NCBI RefSeq assembly: GCF_000378245.1
Contig: NZ_KB899506.1
Span: forward strand, 1 to 64,000
DNA: 64,000 bases
Origin: Aromatoleum toluclasticum ATCC 700605
GTDB taxonomy: Bacteria > Pseudomonadota > Gammaproteobacteria > Burkholderiales > Rhodocyclaceae
Direction of reading: 5' to 3'
Shown: in pieces, positions 55,434 to 64,000 of the stretch
Numbering within the stretch: the stretch's first letter is position 1
Layout: each line of letters begins with the position of its first letter
Position numbers and translations under genes: made by a program
Notes under the pieces: generated by a model
Database searches by the model: none
Told to the model about the DNA's origin: nothing
The model's input: the letters and a program-made list of their open reading frames with translations, nothing else

Positions 55434-56402
55434 TCACCGCGCCGCGGCAAGTTCGGACGCCACGGCAAGATGCCAGCGGTTGCGTCCGTCACGCTTGGCC
55501 CGGTACAGCGCCTCGTCGGCGCGCGTGAGCAGGGTCGCGAAGCCGCCGTCGTCGCTGCGCTCGGGTCTGGTCACCGCGATGCCGAGGCTCACCGTGACGA
55601 CCCGCGCCGCGGTCGAGTGCCGATGCGTGATCGCCAGCGCCTCGACCGCCCTGCGCATCGACTCGCCGACGATCGCGGCGCCCTGTGCGTCGGTGTCCGG
55701 CAGCACGACGGCGAATTCCTCGCCACCATAACGCGCCACCAGATCCACCGGCCGGCGCGTGTTGCCGGCCAGCGCGCGCGCGACGGCCTTGAGGCACTCG
55801 TCGCCCACCTGGTGACCGTACGCGTCGTTGAACTGCTTGAAGCAGTCGACGTCGACCACCATCAGCGAAATCGGCGCCCCACTGCGCGCGCTGCGCCGCC
55901 ATTCGCGCGACAGCGTCGCGTCGAAGGTGCGGCGGTTGGCGATCCCCGTCAGCCCGTCGAATGCCGACAGGCGCGTCAGTTCCCGGTTCGCCTCGTCCAG
56001 CTTGCGTGTCAGCGCCACGAGCGAGGCGCGCATATGGGCGATGCGCTGCATCGCCCGCACCTTGGCCTTGAGCACCGCCTCGGACACCGGCTTGACGAGA
56101 TAGTCGTCACCGCCCACGGCAATGCCGCGTTCGATGTCCTCGTCACGGGTCCGCGCAGAAAGAAAGATGATCGGCGTCCAGTCGCCGTCCGACTCGAGCT
56201 GGCGTATGCGCCGTGCGACCTCGAACCCGTCCATCCCGGGCATCACGACGTCGAGCATGACGAGATCGGGCCGGGATTGCCGGAACGCCTCGATGCCGCC
56301 TTCCCCGTCGCGCCGGAGCACGGTTTCGAGCCCCATTCCGCCGAGCATCCGGCAGGTCAGGGCGGCACTCGTCACGGTGTCTTCTATTACGAGAACCTTC
56401 AT
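55434..56402 (-). CDS. REC-GGDEF diguanylate cyclase response regulator
   Basis: 322 aa. Receiver domain (1-125) with phospho-acceptor in LVMLDVVMPGMDGFEV and YLVKPVS. GGDEF domain with intact active site ARYGGEEFAVVLPD and an inhibitory RxxD site five residues before it (RPVD), so c-di-GMP synthesis with product inhibition is expected. PleD/WspR-like logic. No kinase adjacent. Confidence 0.94.
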   Translation of the reverse strand: MKVLVIEDTVTSAALTCRMLGGMGLETVLRRDGEGGIEAFRQSRPDLVMLDVVMPGMDGFEVARRIRQLESDGDWTPIIFLSARTRDEDIERGIAVGGDDYLVKPVSEAVLKAKVRAMQRIAHMRASLVALTRKLDEANRELTRLSAFDGLTGIANRRTFDATLSREWRRSARSGAPISLMVVDVDCFKQFNDAYGHQVGDECLKAVARALAGNTRRPVDLVARYGGEEFAVVLPDTDAQGAAIVGESMRRAVEALAITHRHSTAARVVTVSLGIAVTRPERSDDGGFATLLTRADEALYRAKRDGRNRWHLAVASELAAAR

Positions 56403-56612
56403 GCCGATCGATATTCCAGCGGAACGAAAAACCCTATCATCGTATCAACTTAGTTCCGATATGTCGTCAAAAACGGCATCGACAGTGCAACGTCGGCCAG
56501 ATCCCCGACGCTGCCAGCCCCCGCCAGCCACCCGCCGCAAATTCCGGTTTGACGCACCTTCGCCCCTGCCATAGAGTCCACCCTCTTTTTTCCCGAACGA
56601 GGCGCCGGATTC

Positions 56613-58112
56613 ATGGCGATTCCTCTCCTGCGAATCTTCCTGCTGGTCATCTCGCTGGCTGCGGCGACATCGTCCGCAACGGCCGACGATGTCCCGGCTG
56701 CCGATGCCCGGCCCGCCGATGCGGCGCCCGCCGAATCCTTCGCGCGCTCGCTCGGGACCCTGCGCCCGCCCTCCGCCGCGCGCGCAACCGAAGGCCTCGC
56801 GGCCTCCCCCAACCAGGTGATCGAACTGCGGGATCCCGCCCCGCGCGTGCTCACGCTGGACCTCACGCGCGACGCGAACGACATCTGGGATCGCATCCGG
56901 CGCGGCTTCGGCATGCCCGATCTCGATACCGAAGCGGTCGCCGAACTGCAGCTCTTCTACCTCAACCGGCCGAGCTTCCTGAAGAAGGTGTTCGAGCGCG
57001 GGGGGCGTTACCTCTATCACATCGTCGACGAACTCGAACGCCGCGGCATGCCGACGGAACTCGCCCTGCTGCCGATGGTCGAGAGTAGCTACAACCCCAT
57101 GGCCTATTCGCGCGCGCGCGCCTCGGGCCTGTGGCAGTTCATCCCCTCGACGGGGCGCAATTACAACCTGACCCAGGACAAGTGGGTCGACGAACGGCGC
57201 GACGTCATCGCCTCGACCAACGCGGCACTGGACTACCTGCAGACCATCTACGAGATGCACGGCGACTGGCACCTCGCACTCGCCTCCTACAACTGGGGCG
57301 AAGGCGCCGTCGGGAGGGCCGTCCAGCGCAATCTCGCCGAAGGCCTGCCGGCCGAATACAGCCAGCTGCGCATGCCCGAGGAGACCCGCAACTACGTCCC
57401 GAAGCTGCAGGCGCTGAAGAACATCGTCGCCCAACCGGAACTCTTCCACTTCGAACTGCCCTACGTCCCGAACACGCGGCACTTCGTCACCGTCGAAACG
57501 CCCGCCGGCATCGACCTCGCGACCGCCGCGCGCCTCGCGGAAATGCCGCTCGACGAGTTCATCGCGCTCAACCCCTCGTACAACCGCCCCGCGATCGCGC
57601 AGGCCAACTCGCTGGTGATCCCGGTCGACCGCGCCGAACGCTTCCGCGAACGGCTCGCCGAGCAGCAGGGCAGTGGCAAGCAGTGGCGCACCTACGAGAT
57701 GCGGCGCGGCGACACCCTCGCGTCGGTCGCGCGCGATTTCGGCCTGTCGCTGAGCGAACTGCACCAGATCAACGGTCTCGACGCCCGCAGCCGGGTCAGC
57801 CCCGGCTACACGCTGCTCGTGCCCGAAGGCGCCGAGCTTGGCGGCGCACTGGCCGCGGCCCGGATGATCCCGCGCAACGCTGCGCTCGACACCAGCACGA
57901 TTCCGCCCCCGTCGGCAGCGAAGGCGGACGCGAAGAGCGGGCGCAAGGGCGCTCAGGCGAAAGGCAAGGGAAAATCGCGCGCTGGCAAGGTGTCGGGCGG
58001 CAGCCCGAGCCGTGCCGCGGCGAAGGCTCCGTCAGCAGGCGCCAAGGCGACGCCGAAGTCCTCCGGCAAGGCAGCCCCGGTCAAGCCCGCACCAAAGAAA
58101 CAGAAGCACTGA
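56613..58112 (+). CDS. mltD: Membrane-bound lytic murein transglycosylase D-like, LysM
   Basis: 499 aa. Signal peptide IPLLRIFLLVISLAAATSS, SLT catalytic domain (~120-280; LPMVESSYNPMAYSRARASG with the catalytic Glu in ESSYNP, and LASYNWGEGAVGRAV), then LysM repeats (clear one in YEMRRGDTLASVARDFGLSL) and a Lys/Ala-rich tail. Cleaves peptidoglycan strands. No lipobox Cys seen, so possibly periplasmic. Confidence 0.92.
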   Translation: MAIPLLRIFLLVISLAAATSSATADDVPAADARPADAAPAESFARSLGTLRPPSAARATEGLAASPNQVIELRDPAPRVLTLDLTRDANDIWDRIRRGFGMPDLDTEAVAELQLFYLNRPSFLKKVFERGGRYLYHIVDELERRGMPTELALLPMVESSYNPMAYSRARASGLWQFIPSTGRNYNLTQDKWVDERRDVIASTNAALDYLQTIYEMHGDWHLALASYNWGEGAVGRAVQRNLAEGLPAEYSQLRMPEETRNYVPKLQALKNIVAQPELFHFELPYVPNTRHFVTVETPAGIDLATAARLAEMPLDEFIALNPSYNRPAIAQANSLVIPVDRAERFRERLAEQQGSGKQWRTYEMRRGDTLASVARDFGLSLSELHQINGLDARSRVSPGYTLLVPEGAELGGALAAARMIPRNAALDTSTIPPPSAAKADAKSGRKGAQAKGKGKSRAGKVSGGSPSRAAAKAPSAGAKATPKSSGKAAPVKPAPKKQKH

Positions 58113-58130
58113 GGCCGATTCAGCCCCGGA

Positions 58131-58162
58131 GGCAGGCCCTCAGGCAGGCCCTCCGGCAGGCC
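58131..58162. repeat. Short 12-bp tandem repeat across a stop codon
   Basis: GGCAGGCCCTCA, GGCAGGCCCTCC, GGCAGGCC in a row (2.7 units). The stop codon of the ABC ATPase gene (58140-58142) falls inside the first unit, so unit number could change the C-terminus. Confidence 0.7.
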
Positions 58163-60236
58163 AGTGGCAGCGTACGCTGCGCCCGCCGCGCAGATCGGTG
58201 ACTGCGGGATACTGCGCGCGGCAGATGTCGGTCGCCCGGTCGCAGCGCGGGTGGAAATGGCAGCCTGGCGGGGGTGCCAGCGGCGACGGCAGGTCGCCTG
58301 CCACGGCCGGGCGCGCGGAGCCACCCTTGCCGCCTGCGCTCGCTGCTGTCTCGCGCTCGATGTCGGGAACCGCTGCGAGCAGCACGCGGGTGTAGGGATG
58401 CGCCGGCGCGGCCAGTACTTTCCCGACCGGCCCCTGCTCGACGATGCGTCCCAGATACATCACCGCGACCTCGTCCGCGAGCCAGCTCACCACGCCGATG
58501 TTGTGCGTGATGAAGAGGTAGGCGAGGCCGAACTCCGCCTGCAGCTCACGCATCAGGTTGAGGATCTGCGCCTGCACCGACACGTCCAGTGCGCTCGTCG
58601 GCTCGTCGCACACGATCAATTTCGGCCGCACCGCGAGCGCCCGGGCAATTGCGATGCGCTGCCGCTGGCCGCCGGAGAATTCGTGCGGGTAGCGCAACTT
58701 CATGTCCGGACGCAGGCCGACACGCTGCAGCAGCGCGTCGATGCGTTCGGCGCGCTTCAGCGGATCCGGCTCGACGCCCAGTGCGAGCATGCCCTCCTCG
58801 ATGATCTCGCCGACGCGCATGCGCGGGTTGAGCGACGCGAAGGGATCCTGGAACACCATCTGGAAGTCGCGCCGCAGCGCGCGCAAGGCCGGCCGGGACA
58901 GACCCGCGAGCGGCGTGCCGTCGAGGAACACCTCGCCGTCCGTGGGCGTCACGAGCTGCAGGATCGCCTTGCCGGCCGTCGTCTTGCCGCAGCCGGATTC
59001 ACCCACCAGTGCCAGCGTGCGACCCGGCGCGAGAGTGAGGCTCACGCCATCGACGGCACGCACGCGCGCCACCTCGCGCCGAAGGAGGCCCTTGCGCACC
59101 GGGAAATGCACCTGCAGGTCGCGCACATCGAGCAGCGGCACCGCCCTTGCACCAGCACGCGCGTCCGCCGCAACGGCCACGGGCGCCGCGGCCGCGGCCA
59201 TGTGCGCTTCCGTGCGACCTTCCGCGTACAGATGGCAGCGCACCGCCTGTGCCCCCACGGCCTGCCACGCCGGGGCCTCGTGCCGGCAACGGTCGAACAC
59301 GTCGGGGCAGCGTCCGGCGAAGCGGCAACCGGTGAAGACCTGATCGAGCGGCGGAACATGCCCACCCAGCGCTGCCAGCGGACGCCCGCGCTGGGCGTCG
59401 GTCGGCAGCGCGGCGAAGAGCTTGCGCGAATACGGATGCAGGGGCGCGCGGAAGAAATCGCCCCGCGCACCCGCCTCGACCAGCTCGCCCGCGTACATCA
59501 CGCCGATGCGCTGCGCCATGCGCGCCACCACGCCCAGGTCGTGGGTGATCAGCAGCATGCCCATGCCGCGCTCGGCCTGCAGGCGGGCGAGCAGGTCGAG
59601 CACCTGGGCCTGGATCGTCACGTCGAGTGCAGTCGTCGGTTCATCGGCGATCAGCAGTTCCGGCTCGCCCGCGAGCGCCATCGCGATCATCACGCGCTGC
59701 TTCATCCCGCCCGAGAACTGGAAGGGATAGTCGTCCAGCCGTCGGCCGGCATCCGGAATGCCCACCGCGTCGAGGAGGCGCTGCGCCTCGGCGCGCGCCG
59801 CCGCGCCGCGCAGGCCGCGGTGGCGCGCCAGCACCTCGCTGATCTGCGCCATCACCGTCATCACCGGGTTGAGGCTGGTCGAAGGCTCCTGGAAGATCAT
59901 CGCGATCCTCCCGCCGCGCACTTCGCGCATGCCCGCCTCGCTGCGCGCGAGGAGGTCGTCACCGGCGAAGCGCACCTCCCCCCCGACGATGCGTCCGGCG
60001 TCGGGCAGCAGGCGCAGCAACGCGAGCGCCGTCATCGACTTGCCGCAGCCCGATTCGCCCAGCAGCGCGAAGGTCTCCCCCGCCGCAATCGAGAAGCCGA
60101 CGCCGTCTACCGGTCGCACGGGCCGTGCGGCGGCACCGATGTGCACGCGCAGGTCCTTCACGTCCAGAAGCGGAGCGTCGATCGGTCGGTTCGGCTGCGC
60201 AGCCTGCGCTCGGTCGGTTCCTGCGAGTACGGTCAT
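58140..60236 (-). CDS. Fused dual ATPase of a peptide/nickel-type ABC transporter
   Basis: 698 aa from [16 protein letters not shown]. Two complete nucleotide-binding domains: [15 protein letters not shown] with [16 protein letters not shown] and [14 protein letters not shown] in the first, [15 protein letters not shown] with [16 protein letters not shown] and [15 protein letters not shown] in the second. Each has an oligopeptide C-terminal extension ([28 protein letters not shown]; Cys-rich, possibly metal-binding). Same layout as YejF/GsiA. No permease or binding protein lies beside it, so its partners are elsewhere. Confidence 0.92.
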   Translation of the reverse strand: MTVLAGTDRAQAAQPNRPIDAPLLDVKDLRVHIGAAARPVRPVDGVGFSIAAGETFALLGESGCGKSMTALALLRLLPDAGRIVGGEVRFAGDDLLARSEAGMREVRGGRIAMIFQEPSTSLNPVMTVMAQISEVLARHRGLRGAAARAEAQRLLDAVGIPDAGRRLDDYPFQFSGGMKQRVMIAMALAGEPELLIADEPTTALDVTIQAQVLDLLARLQAERGMGMLLITHDLGVVARMAQRIGVMYAGELVEAGARGDFFRAPLHPYSRKLFAALPTDAQRGRPLAALGGHVPPLDQVFTGCRFAGRCPDVFDRCRHEAPAWQAVGAQAVRCHLYAEGRTEAHMAAAAAPVAVAADARAGARAVPLLDVRDLQVHFPVRKGLLRREVARVRAVDGVSLTLAPGRTLALVGESGCGKTTAGKAILQLVTPTDGEVFLDGTPLAGLSRPALRALRRDFQMVFQDPFASLNPRMRVGEIIEEGMLALGVEPDPLKRAERIDALLQRVGLRPDMKLRYPHEFSGGQRQRIAIARALAVRPKLIVCDEPTSALDVSVQAQILNLMRELQAEFGLAYLFITHNIGVVSWLADEVAVMYLGRIVEQGPVGKVLAAPAHPYTRVLLAAVPDIERETAASAGGKGGSARPAVAGDLPSPLAPPPGCHFHPRCDRATDICRAQYPAVTDLRGGRSVRCHWPAGGPA

Positions 60237-60356
60237 CGGACGGGGATATCCGCGGAAGTGGATGGAGAGGGGCAAAAAGGAGCGAAAACGACTACAAACG
60301 GATGGAAAAAGGGCCGCTTACGCGGCCCTCTGACACTGCTGCGACCGGCCGGCCGA

Positions 60357-60836
60357 TCAGTGGTGGTGACCGCCCGCGCCGTGCACGTGGCCGTGCGCCA
60401 GCTCCTCGGCAGTCGCCGGACGCACTTCCGCGATGGTGACGTCGAACACCAGCGCAGTGCCGGCCAGCGGGTGATTGCCGTCGACGACGACCTTGCCGTC
60501 GGCGATGTCGGTGATGCGGAAGATCATTTCCTCCTCACCGTCGTCGGTGACGCGCTCGAAGGACATGCCGACCTCGATGTTCTCGGGGAACTGGCTGATA
60601 TCCTCGACCAGCACGAGTTCCTCGTCGTAATCGCCGAAGGCATCTTCGGGCTGCAGTTTGACCTTCAGCTGCTCGCCGACCTTCTTGCCGTGCAGCGCTT
60701 CCTCGATGGCGGGGAAGATGCCATCGTAGCCGCCGTGCAGGTAGACCAGCGGCTGCTGACCATCATCGATCATGTTGCCGTCCGGGTCGACGACGGTGTA
60801 CTTAAGCGTTACGACGCTGTTCTTGACGATTTCCAT
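60357..60836 (-). CDS. slyD: FKBP-type peptidyl-prolyl isomerase, SlyD-like
   Basis: 159 aa from MEIVKNSVVTLKYTVVDPDG. FKBP core with inserted chaperone flap (~70-130; QPEDAFGDYDEELVLVEDIS) and a His-rich tail HGHVHGAGGHHH that can bind Ni/Zn. Folding helper, possibly nickel storage. Its start overlaps the peroxiredoxin gene by 35 bases on the same strand. Confidence 0.95.
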   Translation of the reverse strand: MEIVKNSVVTLKYTVVDPDGNMIDDGQQPLVYLHGGYDGIFPAIEEALHGKKVGEQLKVKLQPEDAFGDYDEELVLVEDISQFPENIEVGMSFERVTDDGEEEMIFRITDIADGKVVVDGNHPLAGTALVFDVTIAEVRPATAEELAHGHVHGAGGHHH

Positions 60837-61314
60837 TAGCTTTCTCTGTTTCCAGTTTCCTGACCAGTTCGAAAACCCCCGCCGCATGGCCGCGGGGTGT
60901 AACGTCGCGGAGTGCGTGGCGAACGATACCTTCCTTGTCGATCACGAAGGTCGCCCGTGCCACGCCCATCTTCTTCACACCATCGACTTCCTTGGGCTGC
61001 CAGACATCGTAGAGCCGGCACACTTCGGTCTCGACGTCGGAAAGCAGACGTATCGACAGGCCGTGCTGGTCGCGGAATTCGGCGTGGGTCAGGCAATCGT
61101 CGGGACTGACGCCGACAATGATGCAGCCGTAGCGGGCAAAGTCGTCTTCATGATCGGAGAAGTCGGCCGCCTGCAGGGTGCATCCCGGCGTGTTGTCACG
61201 AGGGTAAAAGTAGAGGACCACATGGTGCCTGCCGCGTTCTGCGGCGAGGTCGAAATCCTCCATGTCCGCATCCGGCAGCGAAAACGTTGGCGCGATATCA
61301 CCGATCTGCAACAT
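60802..61314 (-). CDS. bcp: Thioredoxin-dependent peroxiredoxin, Bcp/PrxQ
   Basis: 170 aa. Peroxidatic Cys in YPRDNTPGCTLQAADF; later ATFVIDKEGIVRHAL. Reduces hydroperoxides. Because sarcosine oxidase makes H2O2, it could help this organism during growth on creatinine, but the location is a core-genome one. The C-terminal ~12 residues overlap slyD. Confidence 0.95.
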   Translation of the reverse strand: MLQIGDIAPTFSLPDADMEDFDLAAERGRHHVVLYFYPRDNTPGCTLQAADFSDHEDDFARYGCIIVGVSPDDCLTHAEFRDQHGLSIRLLSDVETEVCRLYDVWQPKEVDGVKKMGVARATFVIDKEGIVRHALRDVTPRGHAAGVFELVRKLETEKANGNRQEQRRNA

Positions 61315-61420
61315 GTGATCTCCCTGACGTCGTTGGATTCTAGCCGAGACACGAAGCGAACTCTACCTGCGTCTCCCCCGCTTGCGCTACACCGATTTAT
61401 TGCTTGCGGATCAGCGTAAG

Positions 61421-61436
61421 CTGTTTAAAATTACAG
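61421..61436 (+). promoter_or_regulatory. lexA: SOS box (LexA operator)
   Basis: CTGTTTAAAATTACAG is an exact CTGT-N8-ACAG LexA site, 18 bases before the lexA start. Implies autoregulation and DNA-damage control of lexA-imuA-imuB. Confidence 0.9.
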
Positions 61437-61453
61437 TTATCCTGGAGAACCCC

Positions 61454-62065
61454 ATGAGCAGCCGCGACCATAACCTGACCGCCCGCCAAGGCGAAATCCT
61501 CGACTTCATCCGCCAGACGGTCGAATCCGAGGGGCGCCCGCCCACGCGCGCCGAAGTGTGCAGCGCATTCGGCTTCCGCTCGCCGAACGCGGCCGAAAGC
61601 CATCTGCGCGCGCTCGCCGCGAAAGGCGCGATCCTGCTCGATGAAGGGCGGGCACGCGGCATCCGCCTTGCCGAAGCGCTCGGCCTGCCGCTGATCGGCC
61701 GGGTTGCGGCCGGCAGCCCGATCCTCGCGATCGAGCACATCGAGTCGCGCCACCAGATCGACCCGGCCCTGTTCTCGCCGCGCGCCGACTACCTGCTGCG
61801 CGTGCGCGGCCTGAGCATGCGCGACGCAGGCATCCTCGACGGCGACCTGCTCGCCGTACACCGCAGCCACGAAGCGCGTTCCGGGCAGGTGGTGGTCGCC
61901 CGCGTCGAGGACGAGGTGACCGTGAAGACCTTCACCAGCAAGGGGCCCATCGTCAGCCTGCTGCCGGCCAACCCCGATTTCGAGCCCATCGTCGTCGACA
62001 CCCGCAGCACCCCCCTGACGATAGAGGGGATCGCCGTCGGCCTGGTGCGCAACGGCTCGCTGTGA
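61454..62065 (+). CDS. lexA: LexA repressor
   Basis: 203 aa from [21 protein letters not shown]-terminal winged helix ([20 protein letters not shown]), Ala-Gly self-cleavage site in [11 protein letters not shown], catalytic Ser in [16 protein letters not shown] and Lys in EVTVKTF. SOS box just upstream. First of a lexA-imuA-imuB mutagenesis cassette. Confidence 0.95.
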   Translation: MSSRDHNLTARQGEILDFIRQTVESEGRPPTRAEVCSAFGFRSPNAAESHLRALAAKGAILLDEGRARGIRLAEALGLPLIGRVAAGSPILAIEHIESRHQIDPALFSPRADYLLRVRGLSMRDAGILDGDLLAVHRSHEARSGQVVVARVEDEVTVKTFTSKGPIVSLLPANPDFEPIVVDTRSTPLTIEGIAVGLVRNGSL

Positions 62066-62107
62066 AGCCTGGCGTCGTGCTCCCCCTTCTTCGGCCCCTC
62101 GCTCCCG

Positions 62108-62830
62108 ATGTCCGCCCTCGCCCAGACCGCCCTCGCTGCCCTGCCGCCCGGCCTCGTATGGCAGGCCGACCGGCTCGCGCAGCCGGTCGAGGCGGGCATC
62201 GCCACCGGCTTTGCGGCGCTCGATGCCCAGCTGCCGGGCGGCGGCTGGCCCCGTAATGCGCTGATCGAGCTGCTGTCCGACAGCCCCGGCATCGGCGAGA
62301 TCGGACTGCTGCTGCCCGTCCTGCACACCCTTCCGGCCGACCGCTGGATCGTCTGGGTCGCCCCGCCTCACCTGCCCTACGCCCCGGCTCTCGCTGCCGC
62401 GGGCATGCCGCTCGAACGCCTGCTGCTGCTCGAACCCGACAGCCATGCCGAGATCCTGTGGGCGGTCCGGCAGGCGCTGGCCTCGGGCGGCAGCAGCGCC
62501 GTGCTCGCGTGGCTGGCACGCGCGGACACCGCCGCGCTGCGGCGCCTGCAGCTCGCCGCCGAAACCTCCGCGACGCCGCTGTTCCTGTTCCGTCCCGCGT
62601 CCGCCGCACGTCAGCCGTCCCCCGCCGTCCTGCGCCTGCGGCTCGCGGCGCGCGACGGCGAGCTCGCGGTGGACATCCTCAAGCGACGCGGCCCCGGCCT
62701 TGCAGCCCCGCTGCGCCTGTCGCTCCCGCAACGTCCCGGCCTGCGCCGCACTCCCGCCCTCAACGATGCTCTGGTTCGCCCTGATCCTGTCCGACCTGCC
62801 GCTGCAGGTATTCACGCGCGGCGTAGATGA
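62108..62830 (+). CDS. imuA: ImuA (RecA/SulA-like translesion accessory protein)
   Basis: 240 aa. Starts MSALAQTALAALPPGLVWQA; GFAALDAQLPGGGWPRNALIELL and GIGEIGLLLPVLHTL match ImuA. Works with ImuB and DnaE2 in SOS mutagenesis. 42 bases after lexA; its end overlaps imuB by 65 bases. Confidence 0.92.
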   Translation: MSALAQTALAALPPGLVWQADRLAQPVEAGIATGFAALDAQLPGGGWPRNALIELLSDSPGIGEIGLLLPVLHTLPADRWIVWVAPPHLPYAPALAAAGMPLERLLLLEPDSHAEILWAVRQALASGGSSAVLAWLARADTAALRRLQLAAETSATPLFLFRPASAARQPSPAVLRLRLAARDGELAVDILKRRGPGLAAPLRLSLPQRPGLRRTPALNDALVRPDPVRPAAAGIHARRR

Positions 62831-64000
62831 GCCGGGCGAACTCGCGGTCGTCGAACACACGCCCGGTGCGCGCGTGGCGGCCGCGACGCCCGCTGCACTG
62901 GCGCGCGGCGTCGAACCCGGCCAGGGCGTGGCCGGCGCGCTCGCCGTAGCCCCGTCGCTGCAGCTGCGCGAACGCGACCCGGCACTCGAGGCCGCGACGC
63001 TGGCGGAGTTCGCCGTGTGGGCCGCACAATTCACGCCCTGCGTCAGCATCGACCCGCCCGATGCGCTGGTGCTGGAAACGAGCGGCAGCCTGCGCCTTTT
63101 CGGCGGCGTCACGGGGCTGGTACGGCGGATCCGTGCCGGACTCCTTCCGCTCGGCCTCGATGCCGCCATCGCCGCCGCCCCGACCCCGCTCGCGGCCCGC
63201 TGGCTCGCCCGCACGCACTCCGGACGGCAGATCCGGGCTGCCGCCGAATGGTGGCGCAAACTGGACGATCTGCCCGTCGAACTGCTCGGCGACGGCGCCG
63301 AAGTGTCCCGCACCACGCTCGACCTGCTGCACGGCATCGGTGCGCGGCGCATCGGCGACGTCGCCCGCCTGCCGCGCGACGGGCTGGCCCGCCGCCAGGC
63401 CTCCGTCGTGCTCGACACGCTCGCACGCGCACGCGGCGAACGCCCCGATCCGCGCCTCTGGTTCCTGCCGCCGGAACGCTTCGAATCGCGCCTCGTCCTG
63501 CCCACGAGCCTGTTGCACACCGAGCCGCTGCTGTTCGCCGCGGGAAGGCTGTTTTCCGGGCTTTCCGCCTGGCTTGCCGCCCGCCATGCCGGACTCGACC
63601 GCTGCCGCCTGCATCTGGAGCACGAGGATCGCCCAGACACCGTGCTCGAGATTGTCACCGGCGCACCGGGGCGCGACGACGGCCGGCTGCTGATGCTCGC
63701 CCGCGAGCATCTGGCCGCGCTGAAACTGCCCGCGCCGGTCGAGGCGCTGCGCCTTTTCGCCGACAATCCGGTCGTCACCCCCGGACGCACGCAGGACCTG
63801 TTCGGCGATCCCGACAGCGCGCGCGACGCCGCCGCCCTGCTGCTCGACCGCCTGCGCGCCCGCCTGGGGCGCGAGGCGGTACGCACCGTGCACCCGGTTT
63901 CCGAGCACCGCCCCGAACGCGCCTGGTGCCGCGCGGACCCCGGACGCCCCGCCCCCCGCAGCACCCCGGCGGCCGCCGGCCCCCGCCCCCTGTGGCTGAT
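62766..64000 (+). CDS. imuB: ImuB, catalytically inactive Y-family polymerase-like protein (cut by window edge)
   Basis: 411 codons visible from MLWFALILSDLPLQVFTRGV, no stop before the edge. Y-family fold (PLGLDAAIAAAPTPLAARWL, LHGIGARRIGDVARLPRDGL) but the place of the polymerase carboxylates reads SIDPPDALVLETSGSL, as in ImuB, which scaffolds DnaE2 to the beta clamp. dnaE2 would be expected just to the right. Confidence 0.92.
   Translation, partial: MLWFALILSDLPLQVFTRGVDEPGELAVVEHTPGARVAAATPAALARGVEPGQGVAGALAVAPSLQLRERDPALEAATLAEFAVWAAQFTPCVSIDPPDALVLETSGSLRLFGGVTGLVRRIRAGLLPLGLDAAIAAAPTPLAARWLARTHSGRQIRAAAEWWRKLDDLPVELLGDGAEVSRTTLDLLHGIGARRIGDVARLPRDGLARRQASVVLDTLARARGERPDPRLWFLPPERFESRLVLPTSLLHTEPLLFAAGRLFSGLSAWLAARHAGLDRCRLHLEHEDRPDTVLEIVTGAPGRDDGRLLMLAREHLAALKLPAPVEALRLFADNPVVTPGRTQDLFGDPDSARDAAALLLDRLRARLGREAVRTVHPVSEHRPERAWCRADPGRPAPRSTPAAAGPRPLWL

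Overview
The window is high-GC and gene-dense. It looks like chromosome of a betaproteobacterium, most likely a Rhodocyclales relative (Azoarcus/Thauera/Aromatoleum type). That placement is an inference from base composition, from the housekeeping order dnaQ-rnhA-methyltransferase-gloB, and from a lexA-imuA-imuB cassette with a CTGT-N8-ACAG SOS box. I saw no tRNA, rRNA, CRISPR array or insertion sequence.

About 1-47.2 kb is a very large catabolic locus for creatinine, creatine and N-methylhydantoin, mostly on the minus strand. Two routes converge on sarcosine. Route A is creatininase (42.6-43.4 kb), which makes creatine, then creatinase (35.8-37.0 kb), which makes sarcosine plus urea. Route B is an ATP-dependent N-methylhydantoinase pair HyuA/HyuB (11.8-15.7 kb), which makes N-carbamoylsarcosine, then N-carbamoylsarcosine amidohydrolase, present twice (8.3-9.0 and 23.9-24.6 kb). 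The creatinine deiminase that would feed route B and a urease are not in the window. Sarcosine is then handled by heterotetrameric sarcosine oxidase SoxBDAG (1-5.2 kb). It sits in one operon with glyA and sdaA, which turn glycine plus methylene-THF into serine and then pyruvate. PurU at 46.3-47.2 kb can discharge one-carbon units as formate.

Transport is rich: two NCS1 permeases, two Tsx-like outer-membrane channels, a PotABCD-type ABC importer next to creatinase, a TRAP transporter, an NhaC antiporter and an MHS/ProP-like MFS carrier. Regulators are a LysR protein, two GlxA-type AraC proteins, a three-gene sensor system (periplasmic binding protein, hybrid kinase, OmpR-type regulator) and an EAL phosphodiesterase.

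The most notable non-coding signal is a 54-bp promoter motif repeated with exactly the same internal spacing upstream of both amidohydrolase copies, a dipeptidase-like gene and the fabF/lysR divergent pair. A weaker version lies before hyuA. This suggests a LysR-controlled N-methylhydantoin regulon separate from the creatinase/creatininase genes. Both amidohydrolase leaders also carry a conserved inverted repeat that overlaps the ribosome binding site. A frameshifted remnant of a second lysR beside amidohydrolase copy 1 points to a past duplication.

47.3-64 kb is ordinary core genome: an AI-2E-type membrane protein, dsbB, mutS, a spermidine-synthase-like protein, dnaQ, rnhA, a methyltransferase, gloB, a REC-GGDEF diguanylate cyclase, mltD, a fused peptide-type ABC ATPase, slyD, a bcp-type peroxiredoxin, and lexA-imuA-imuB running off the right edge.
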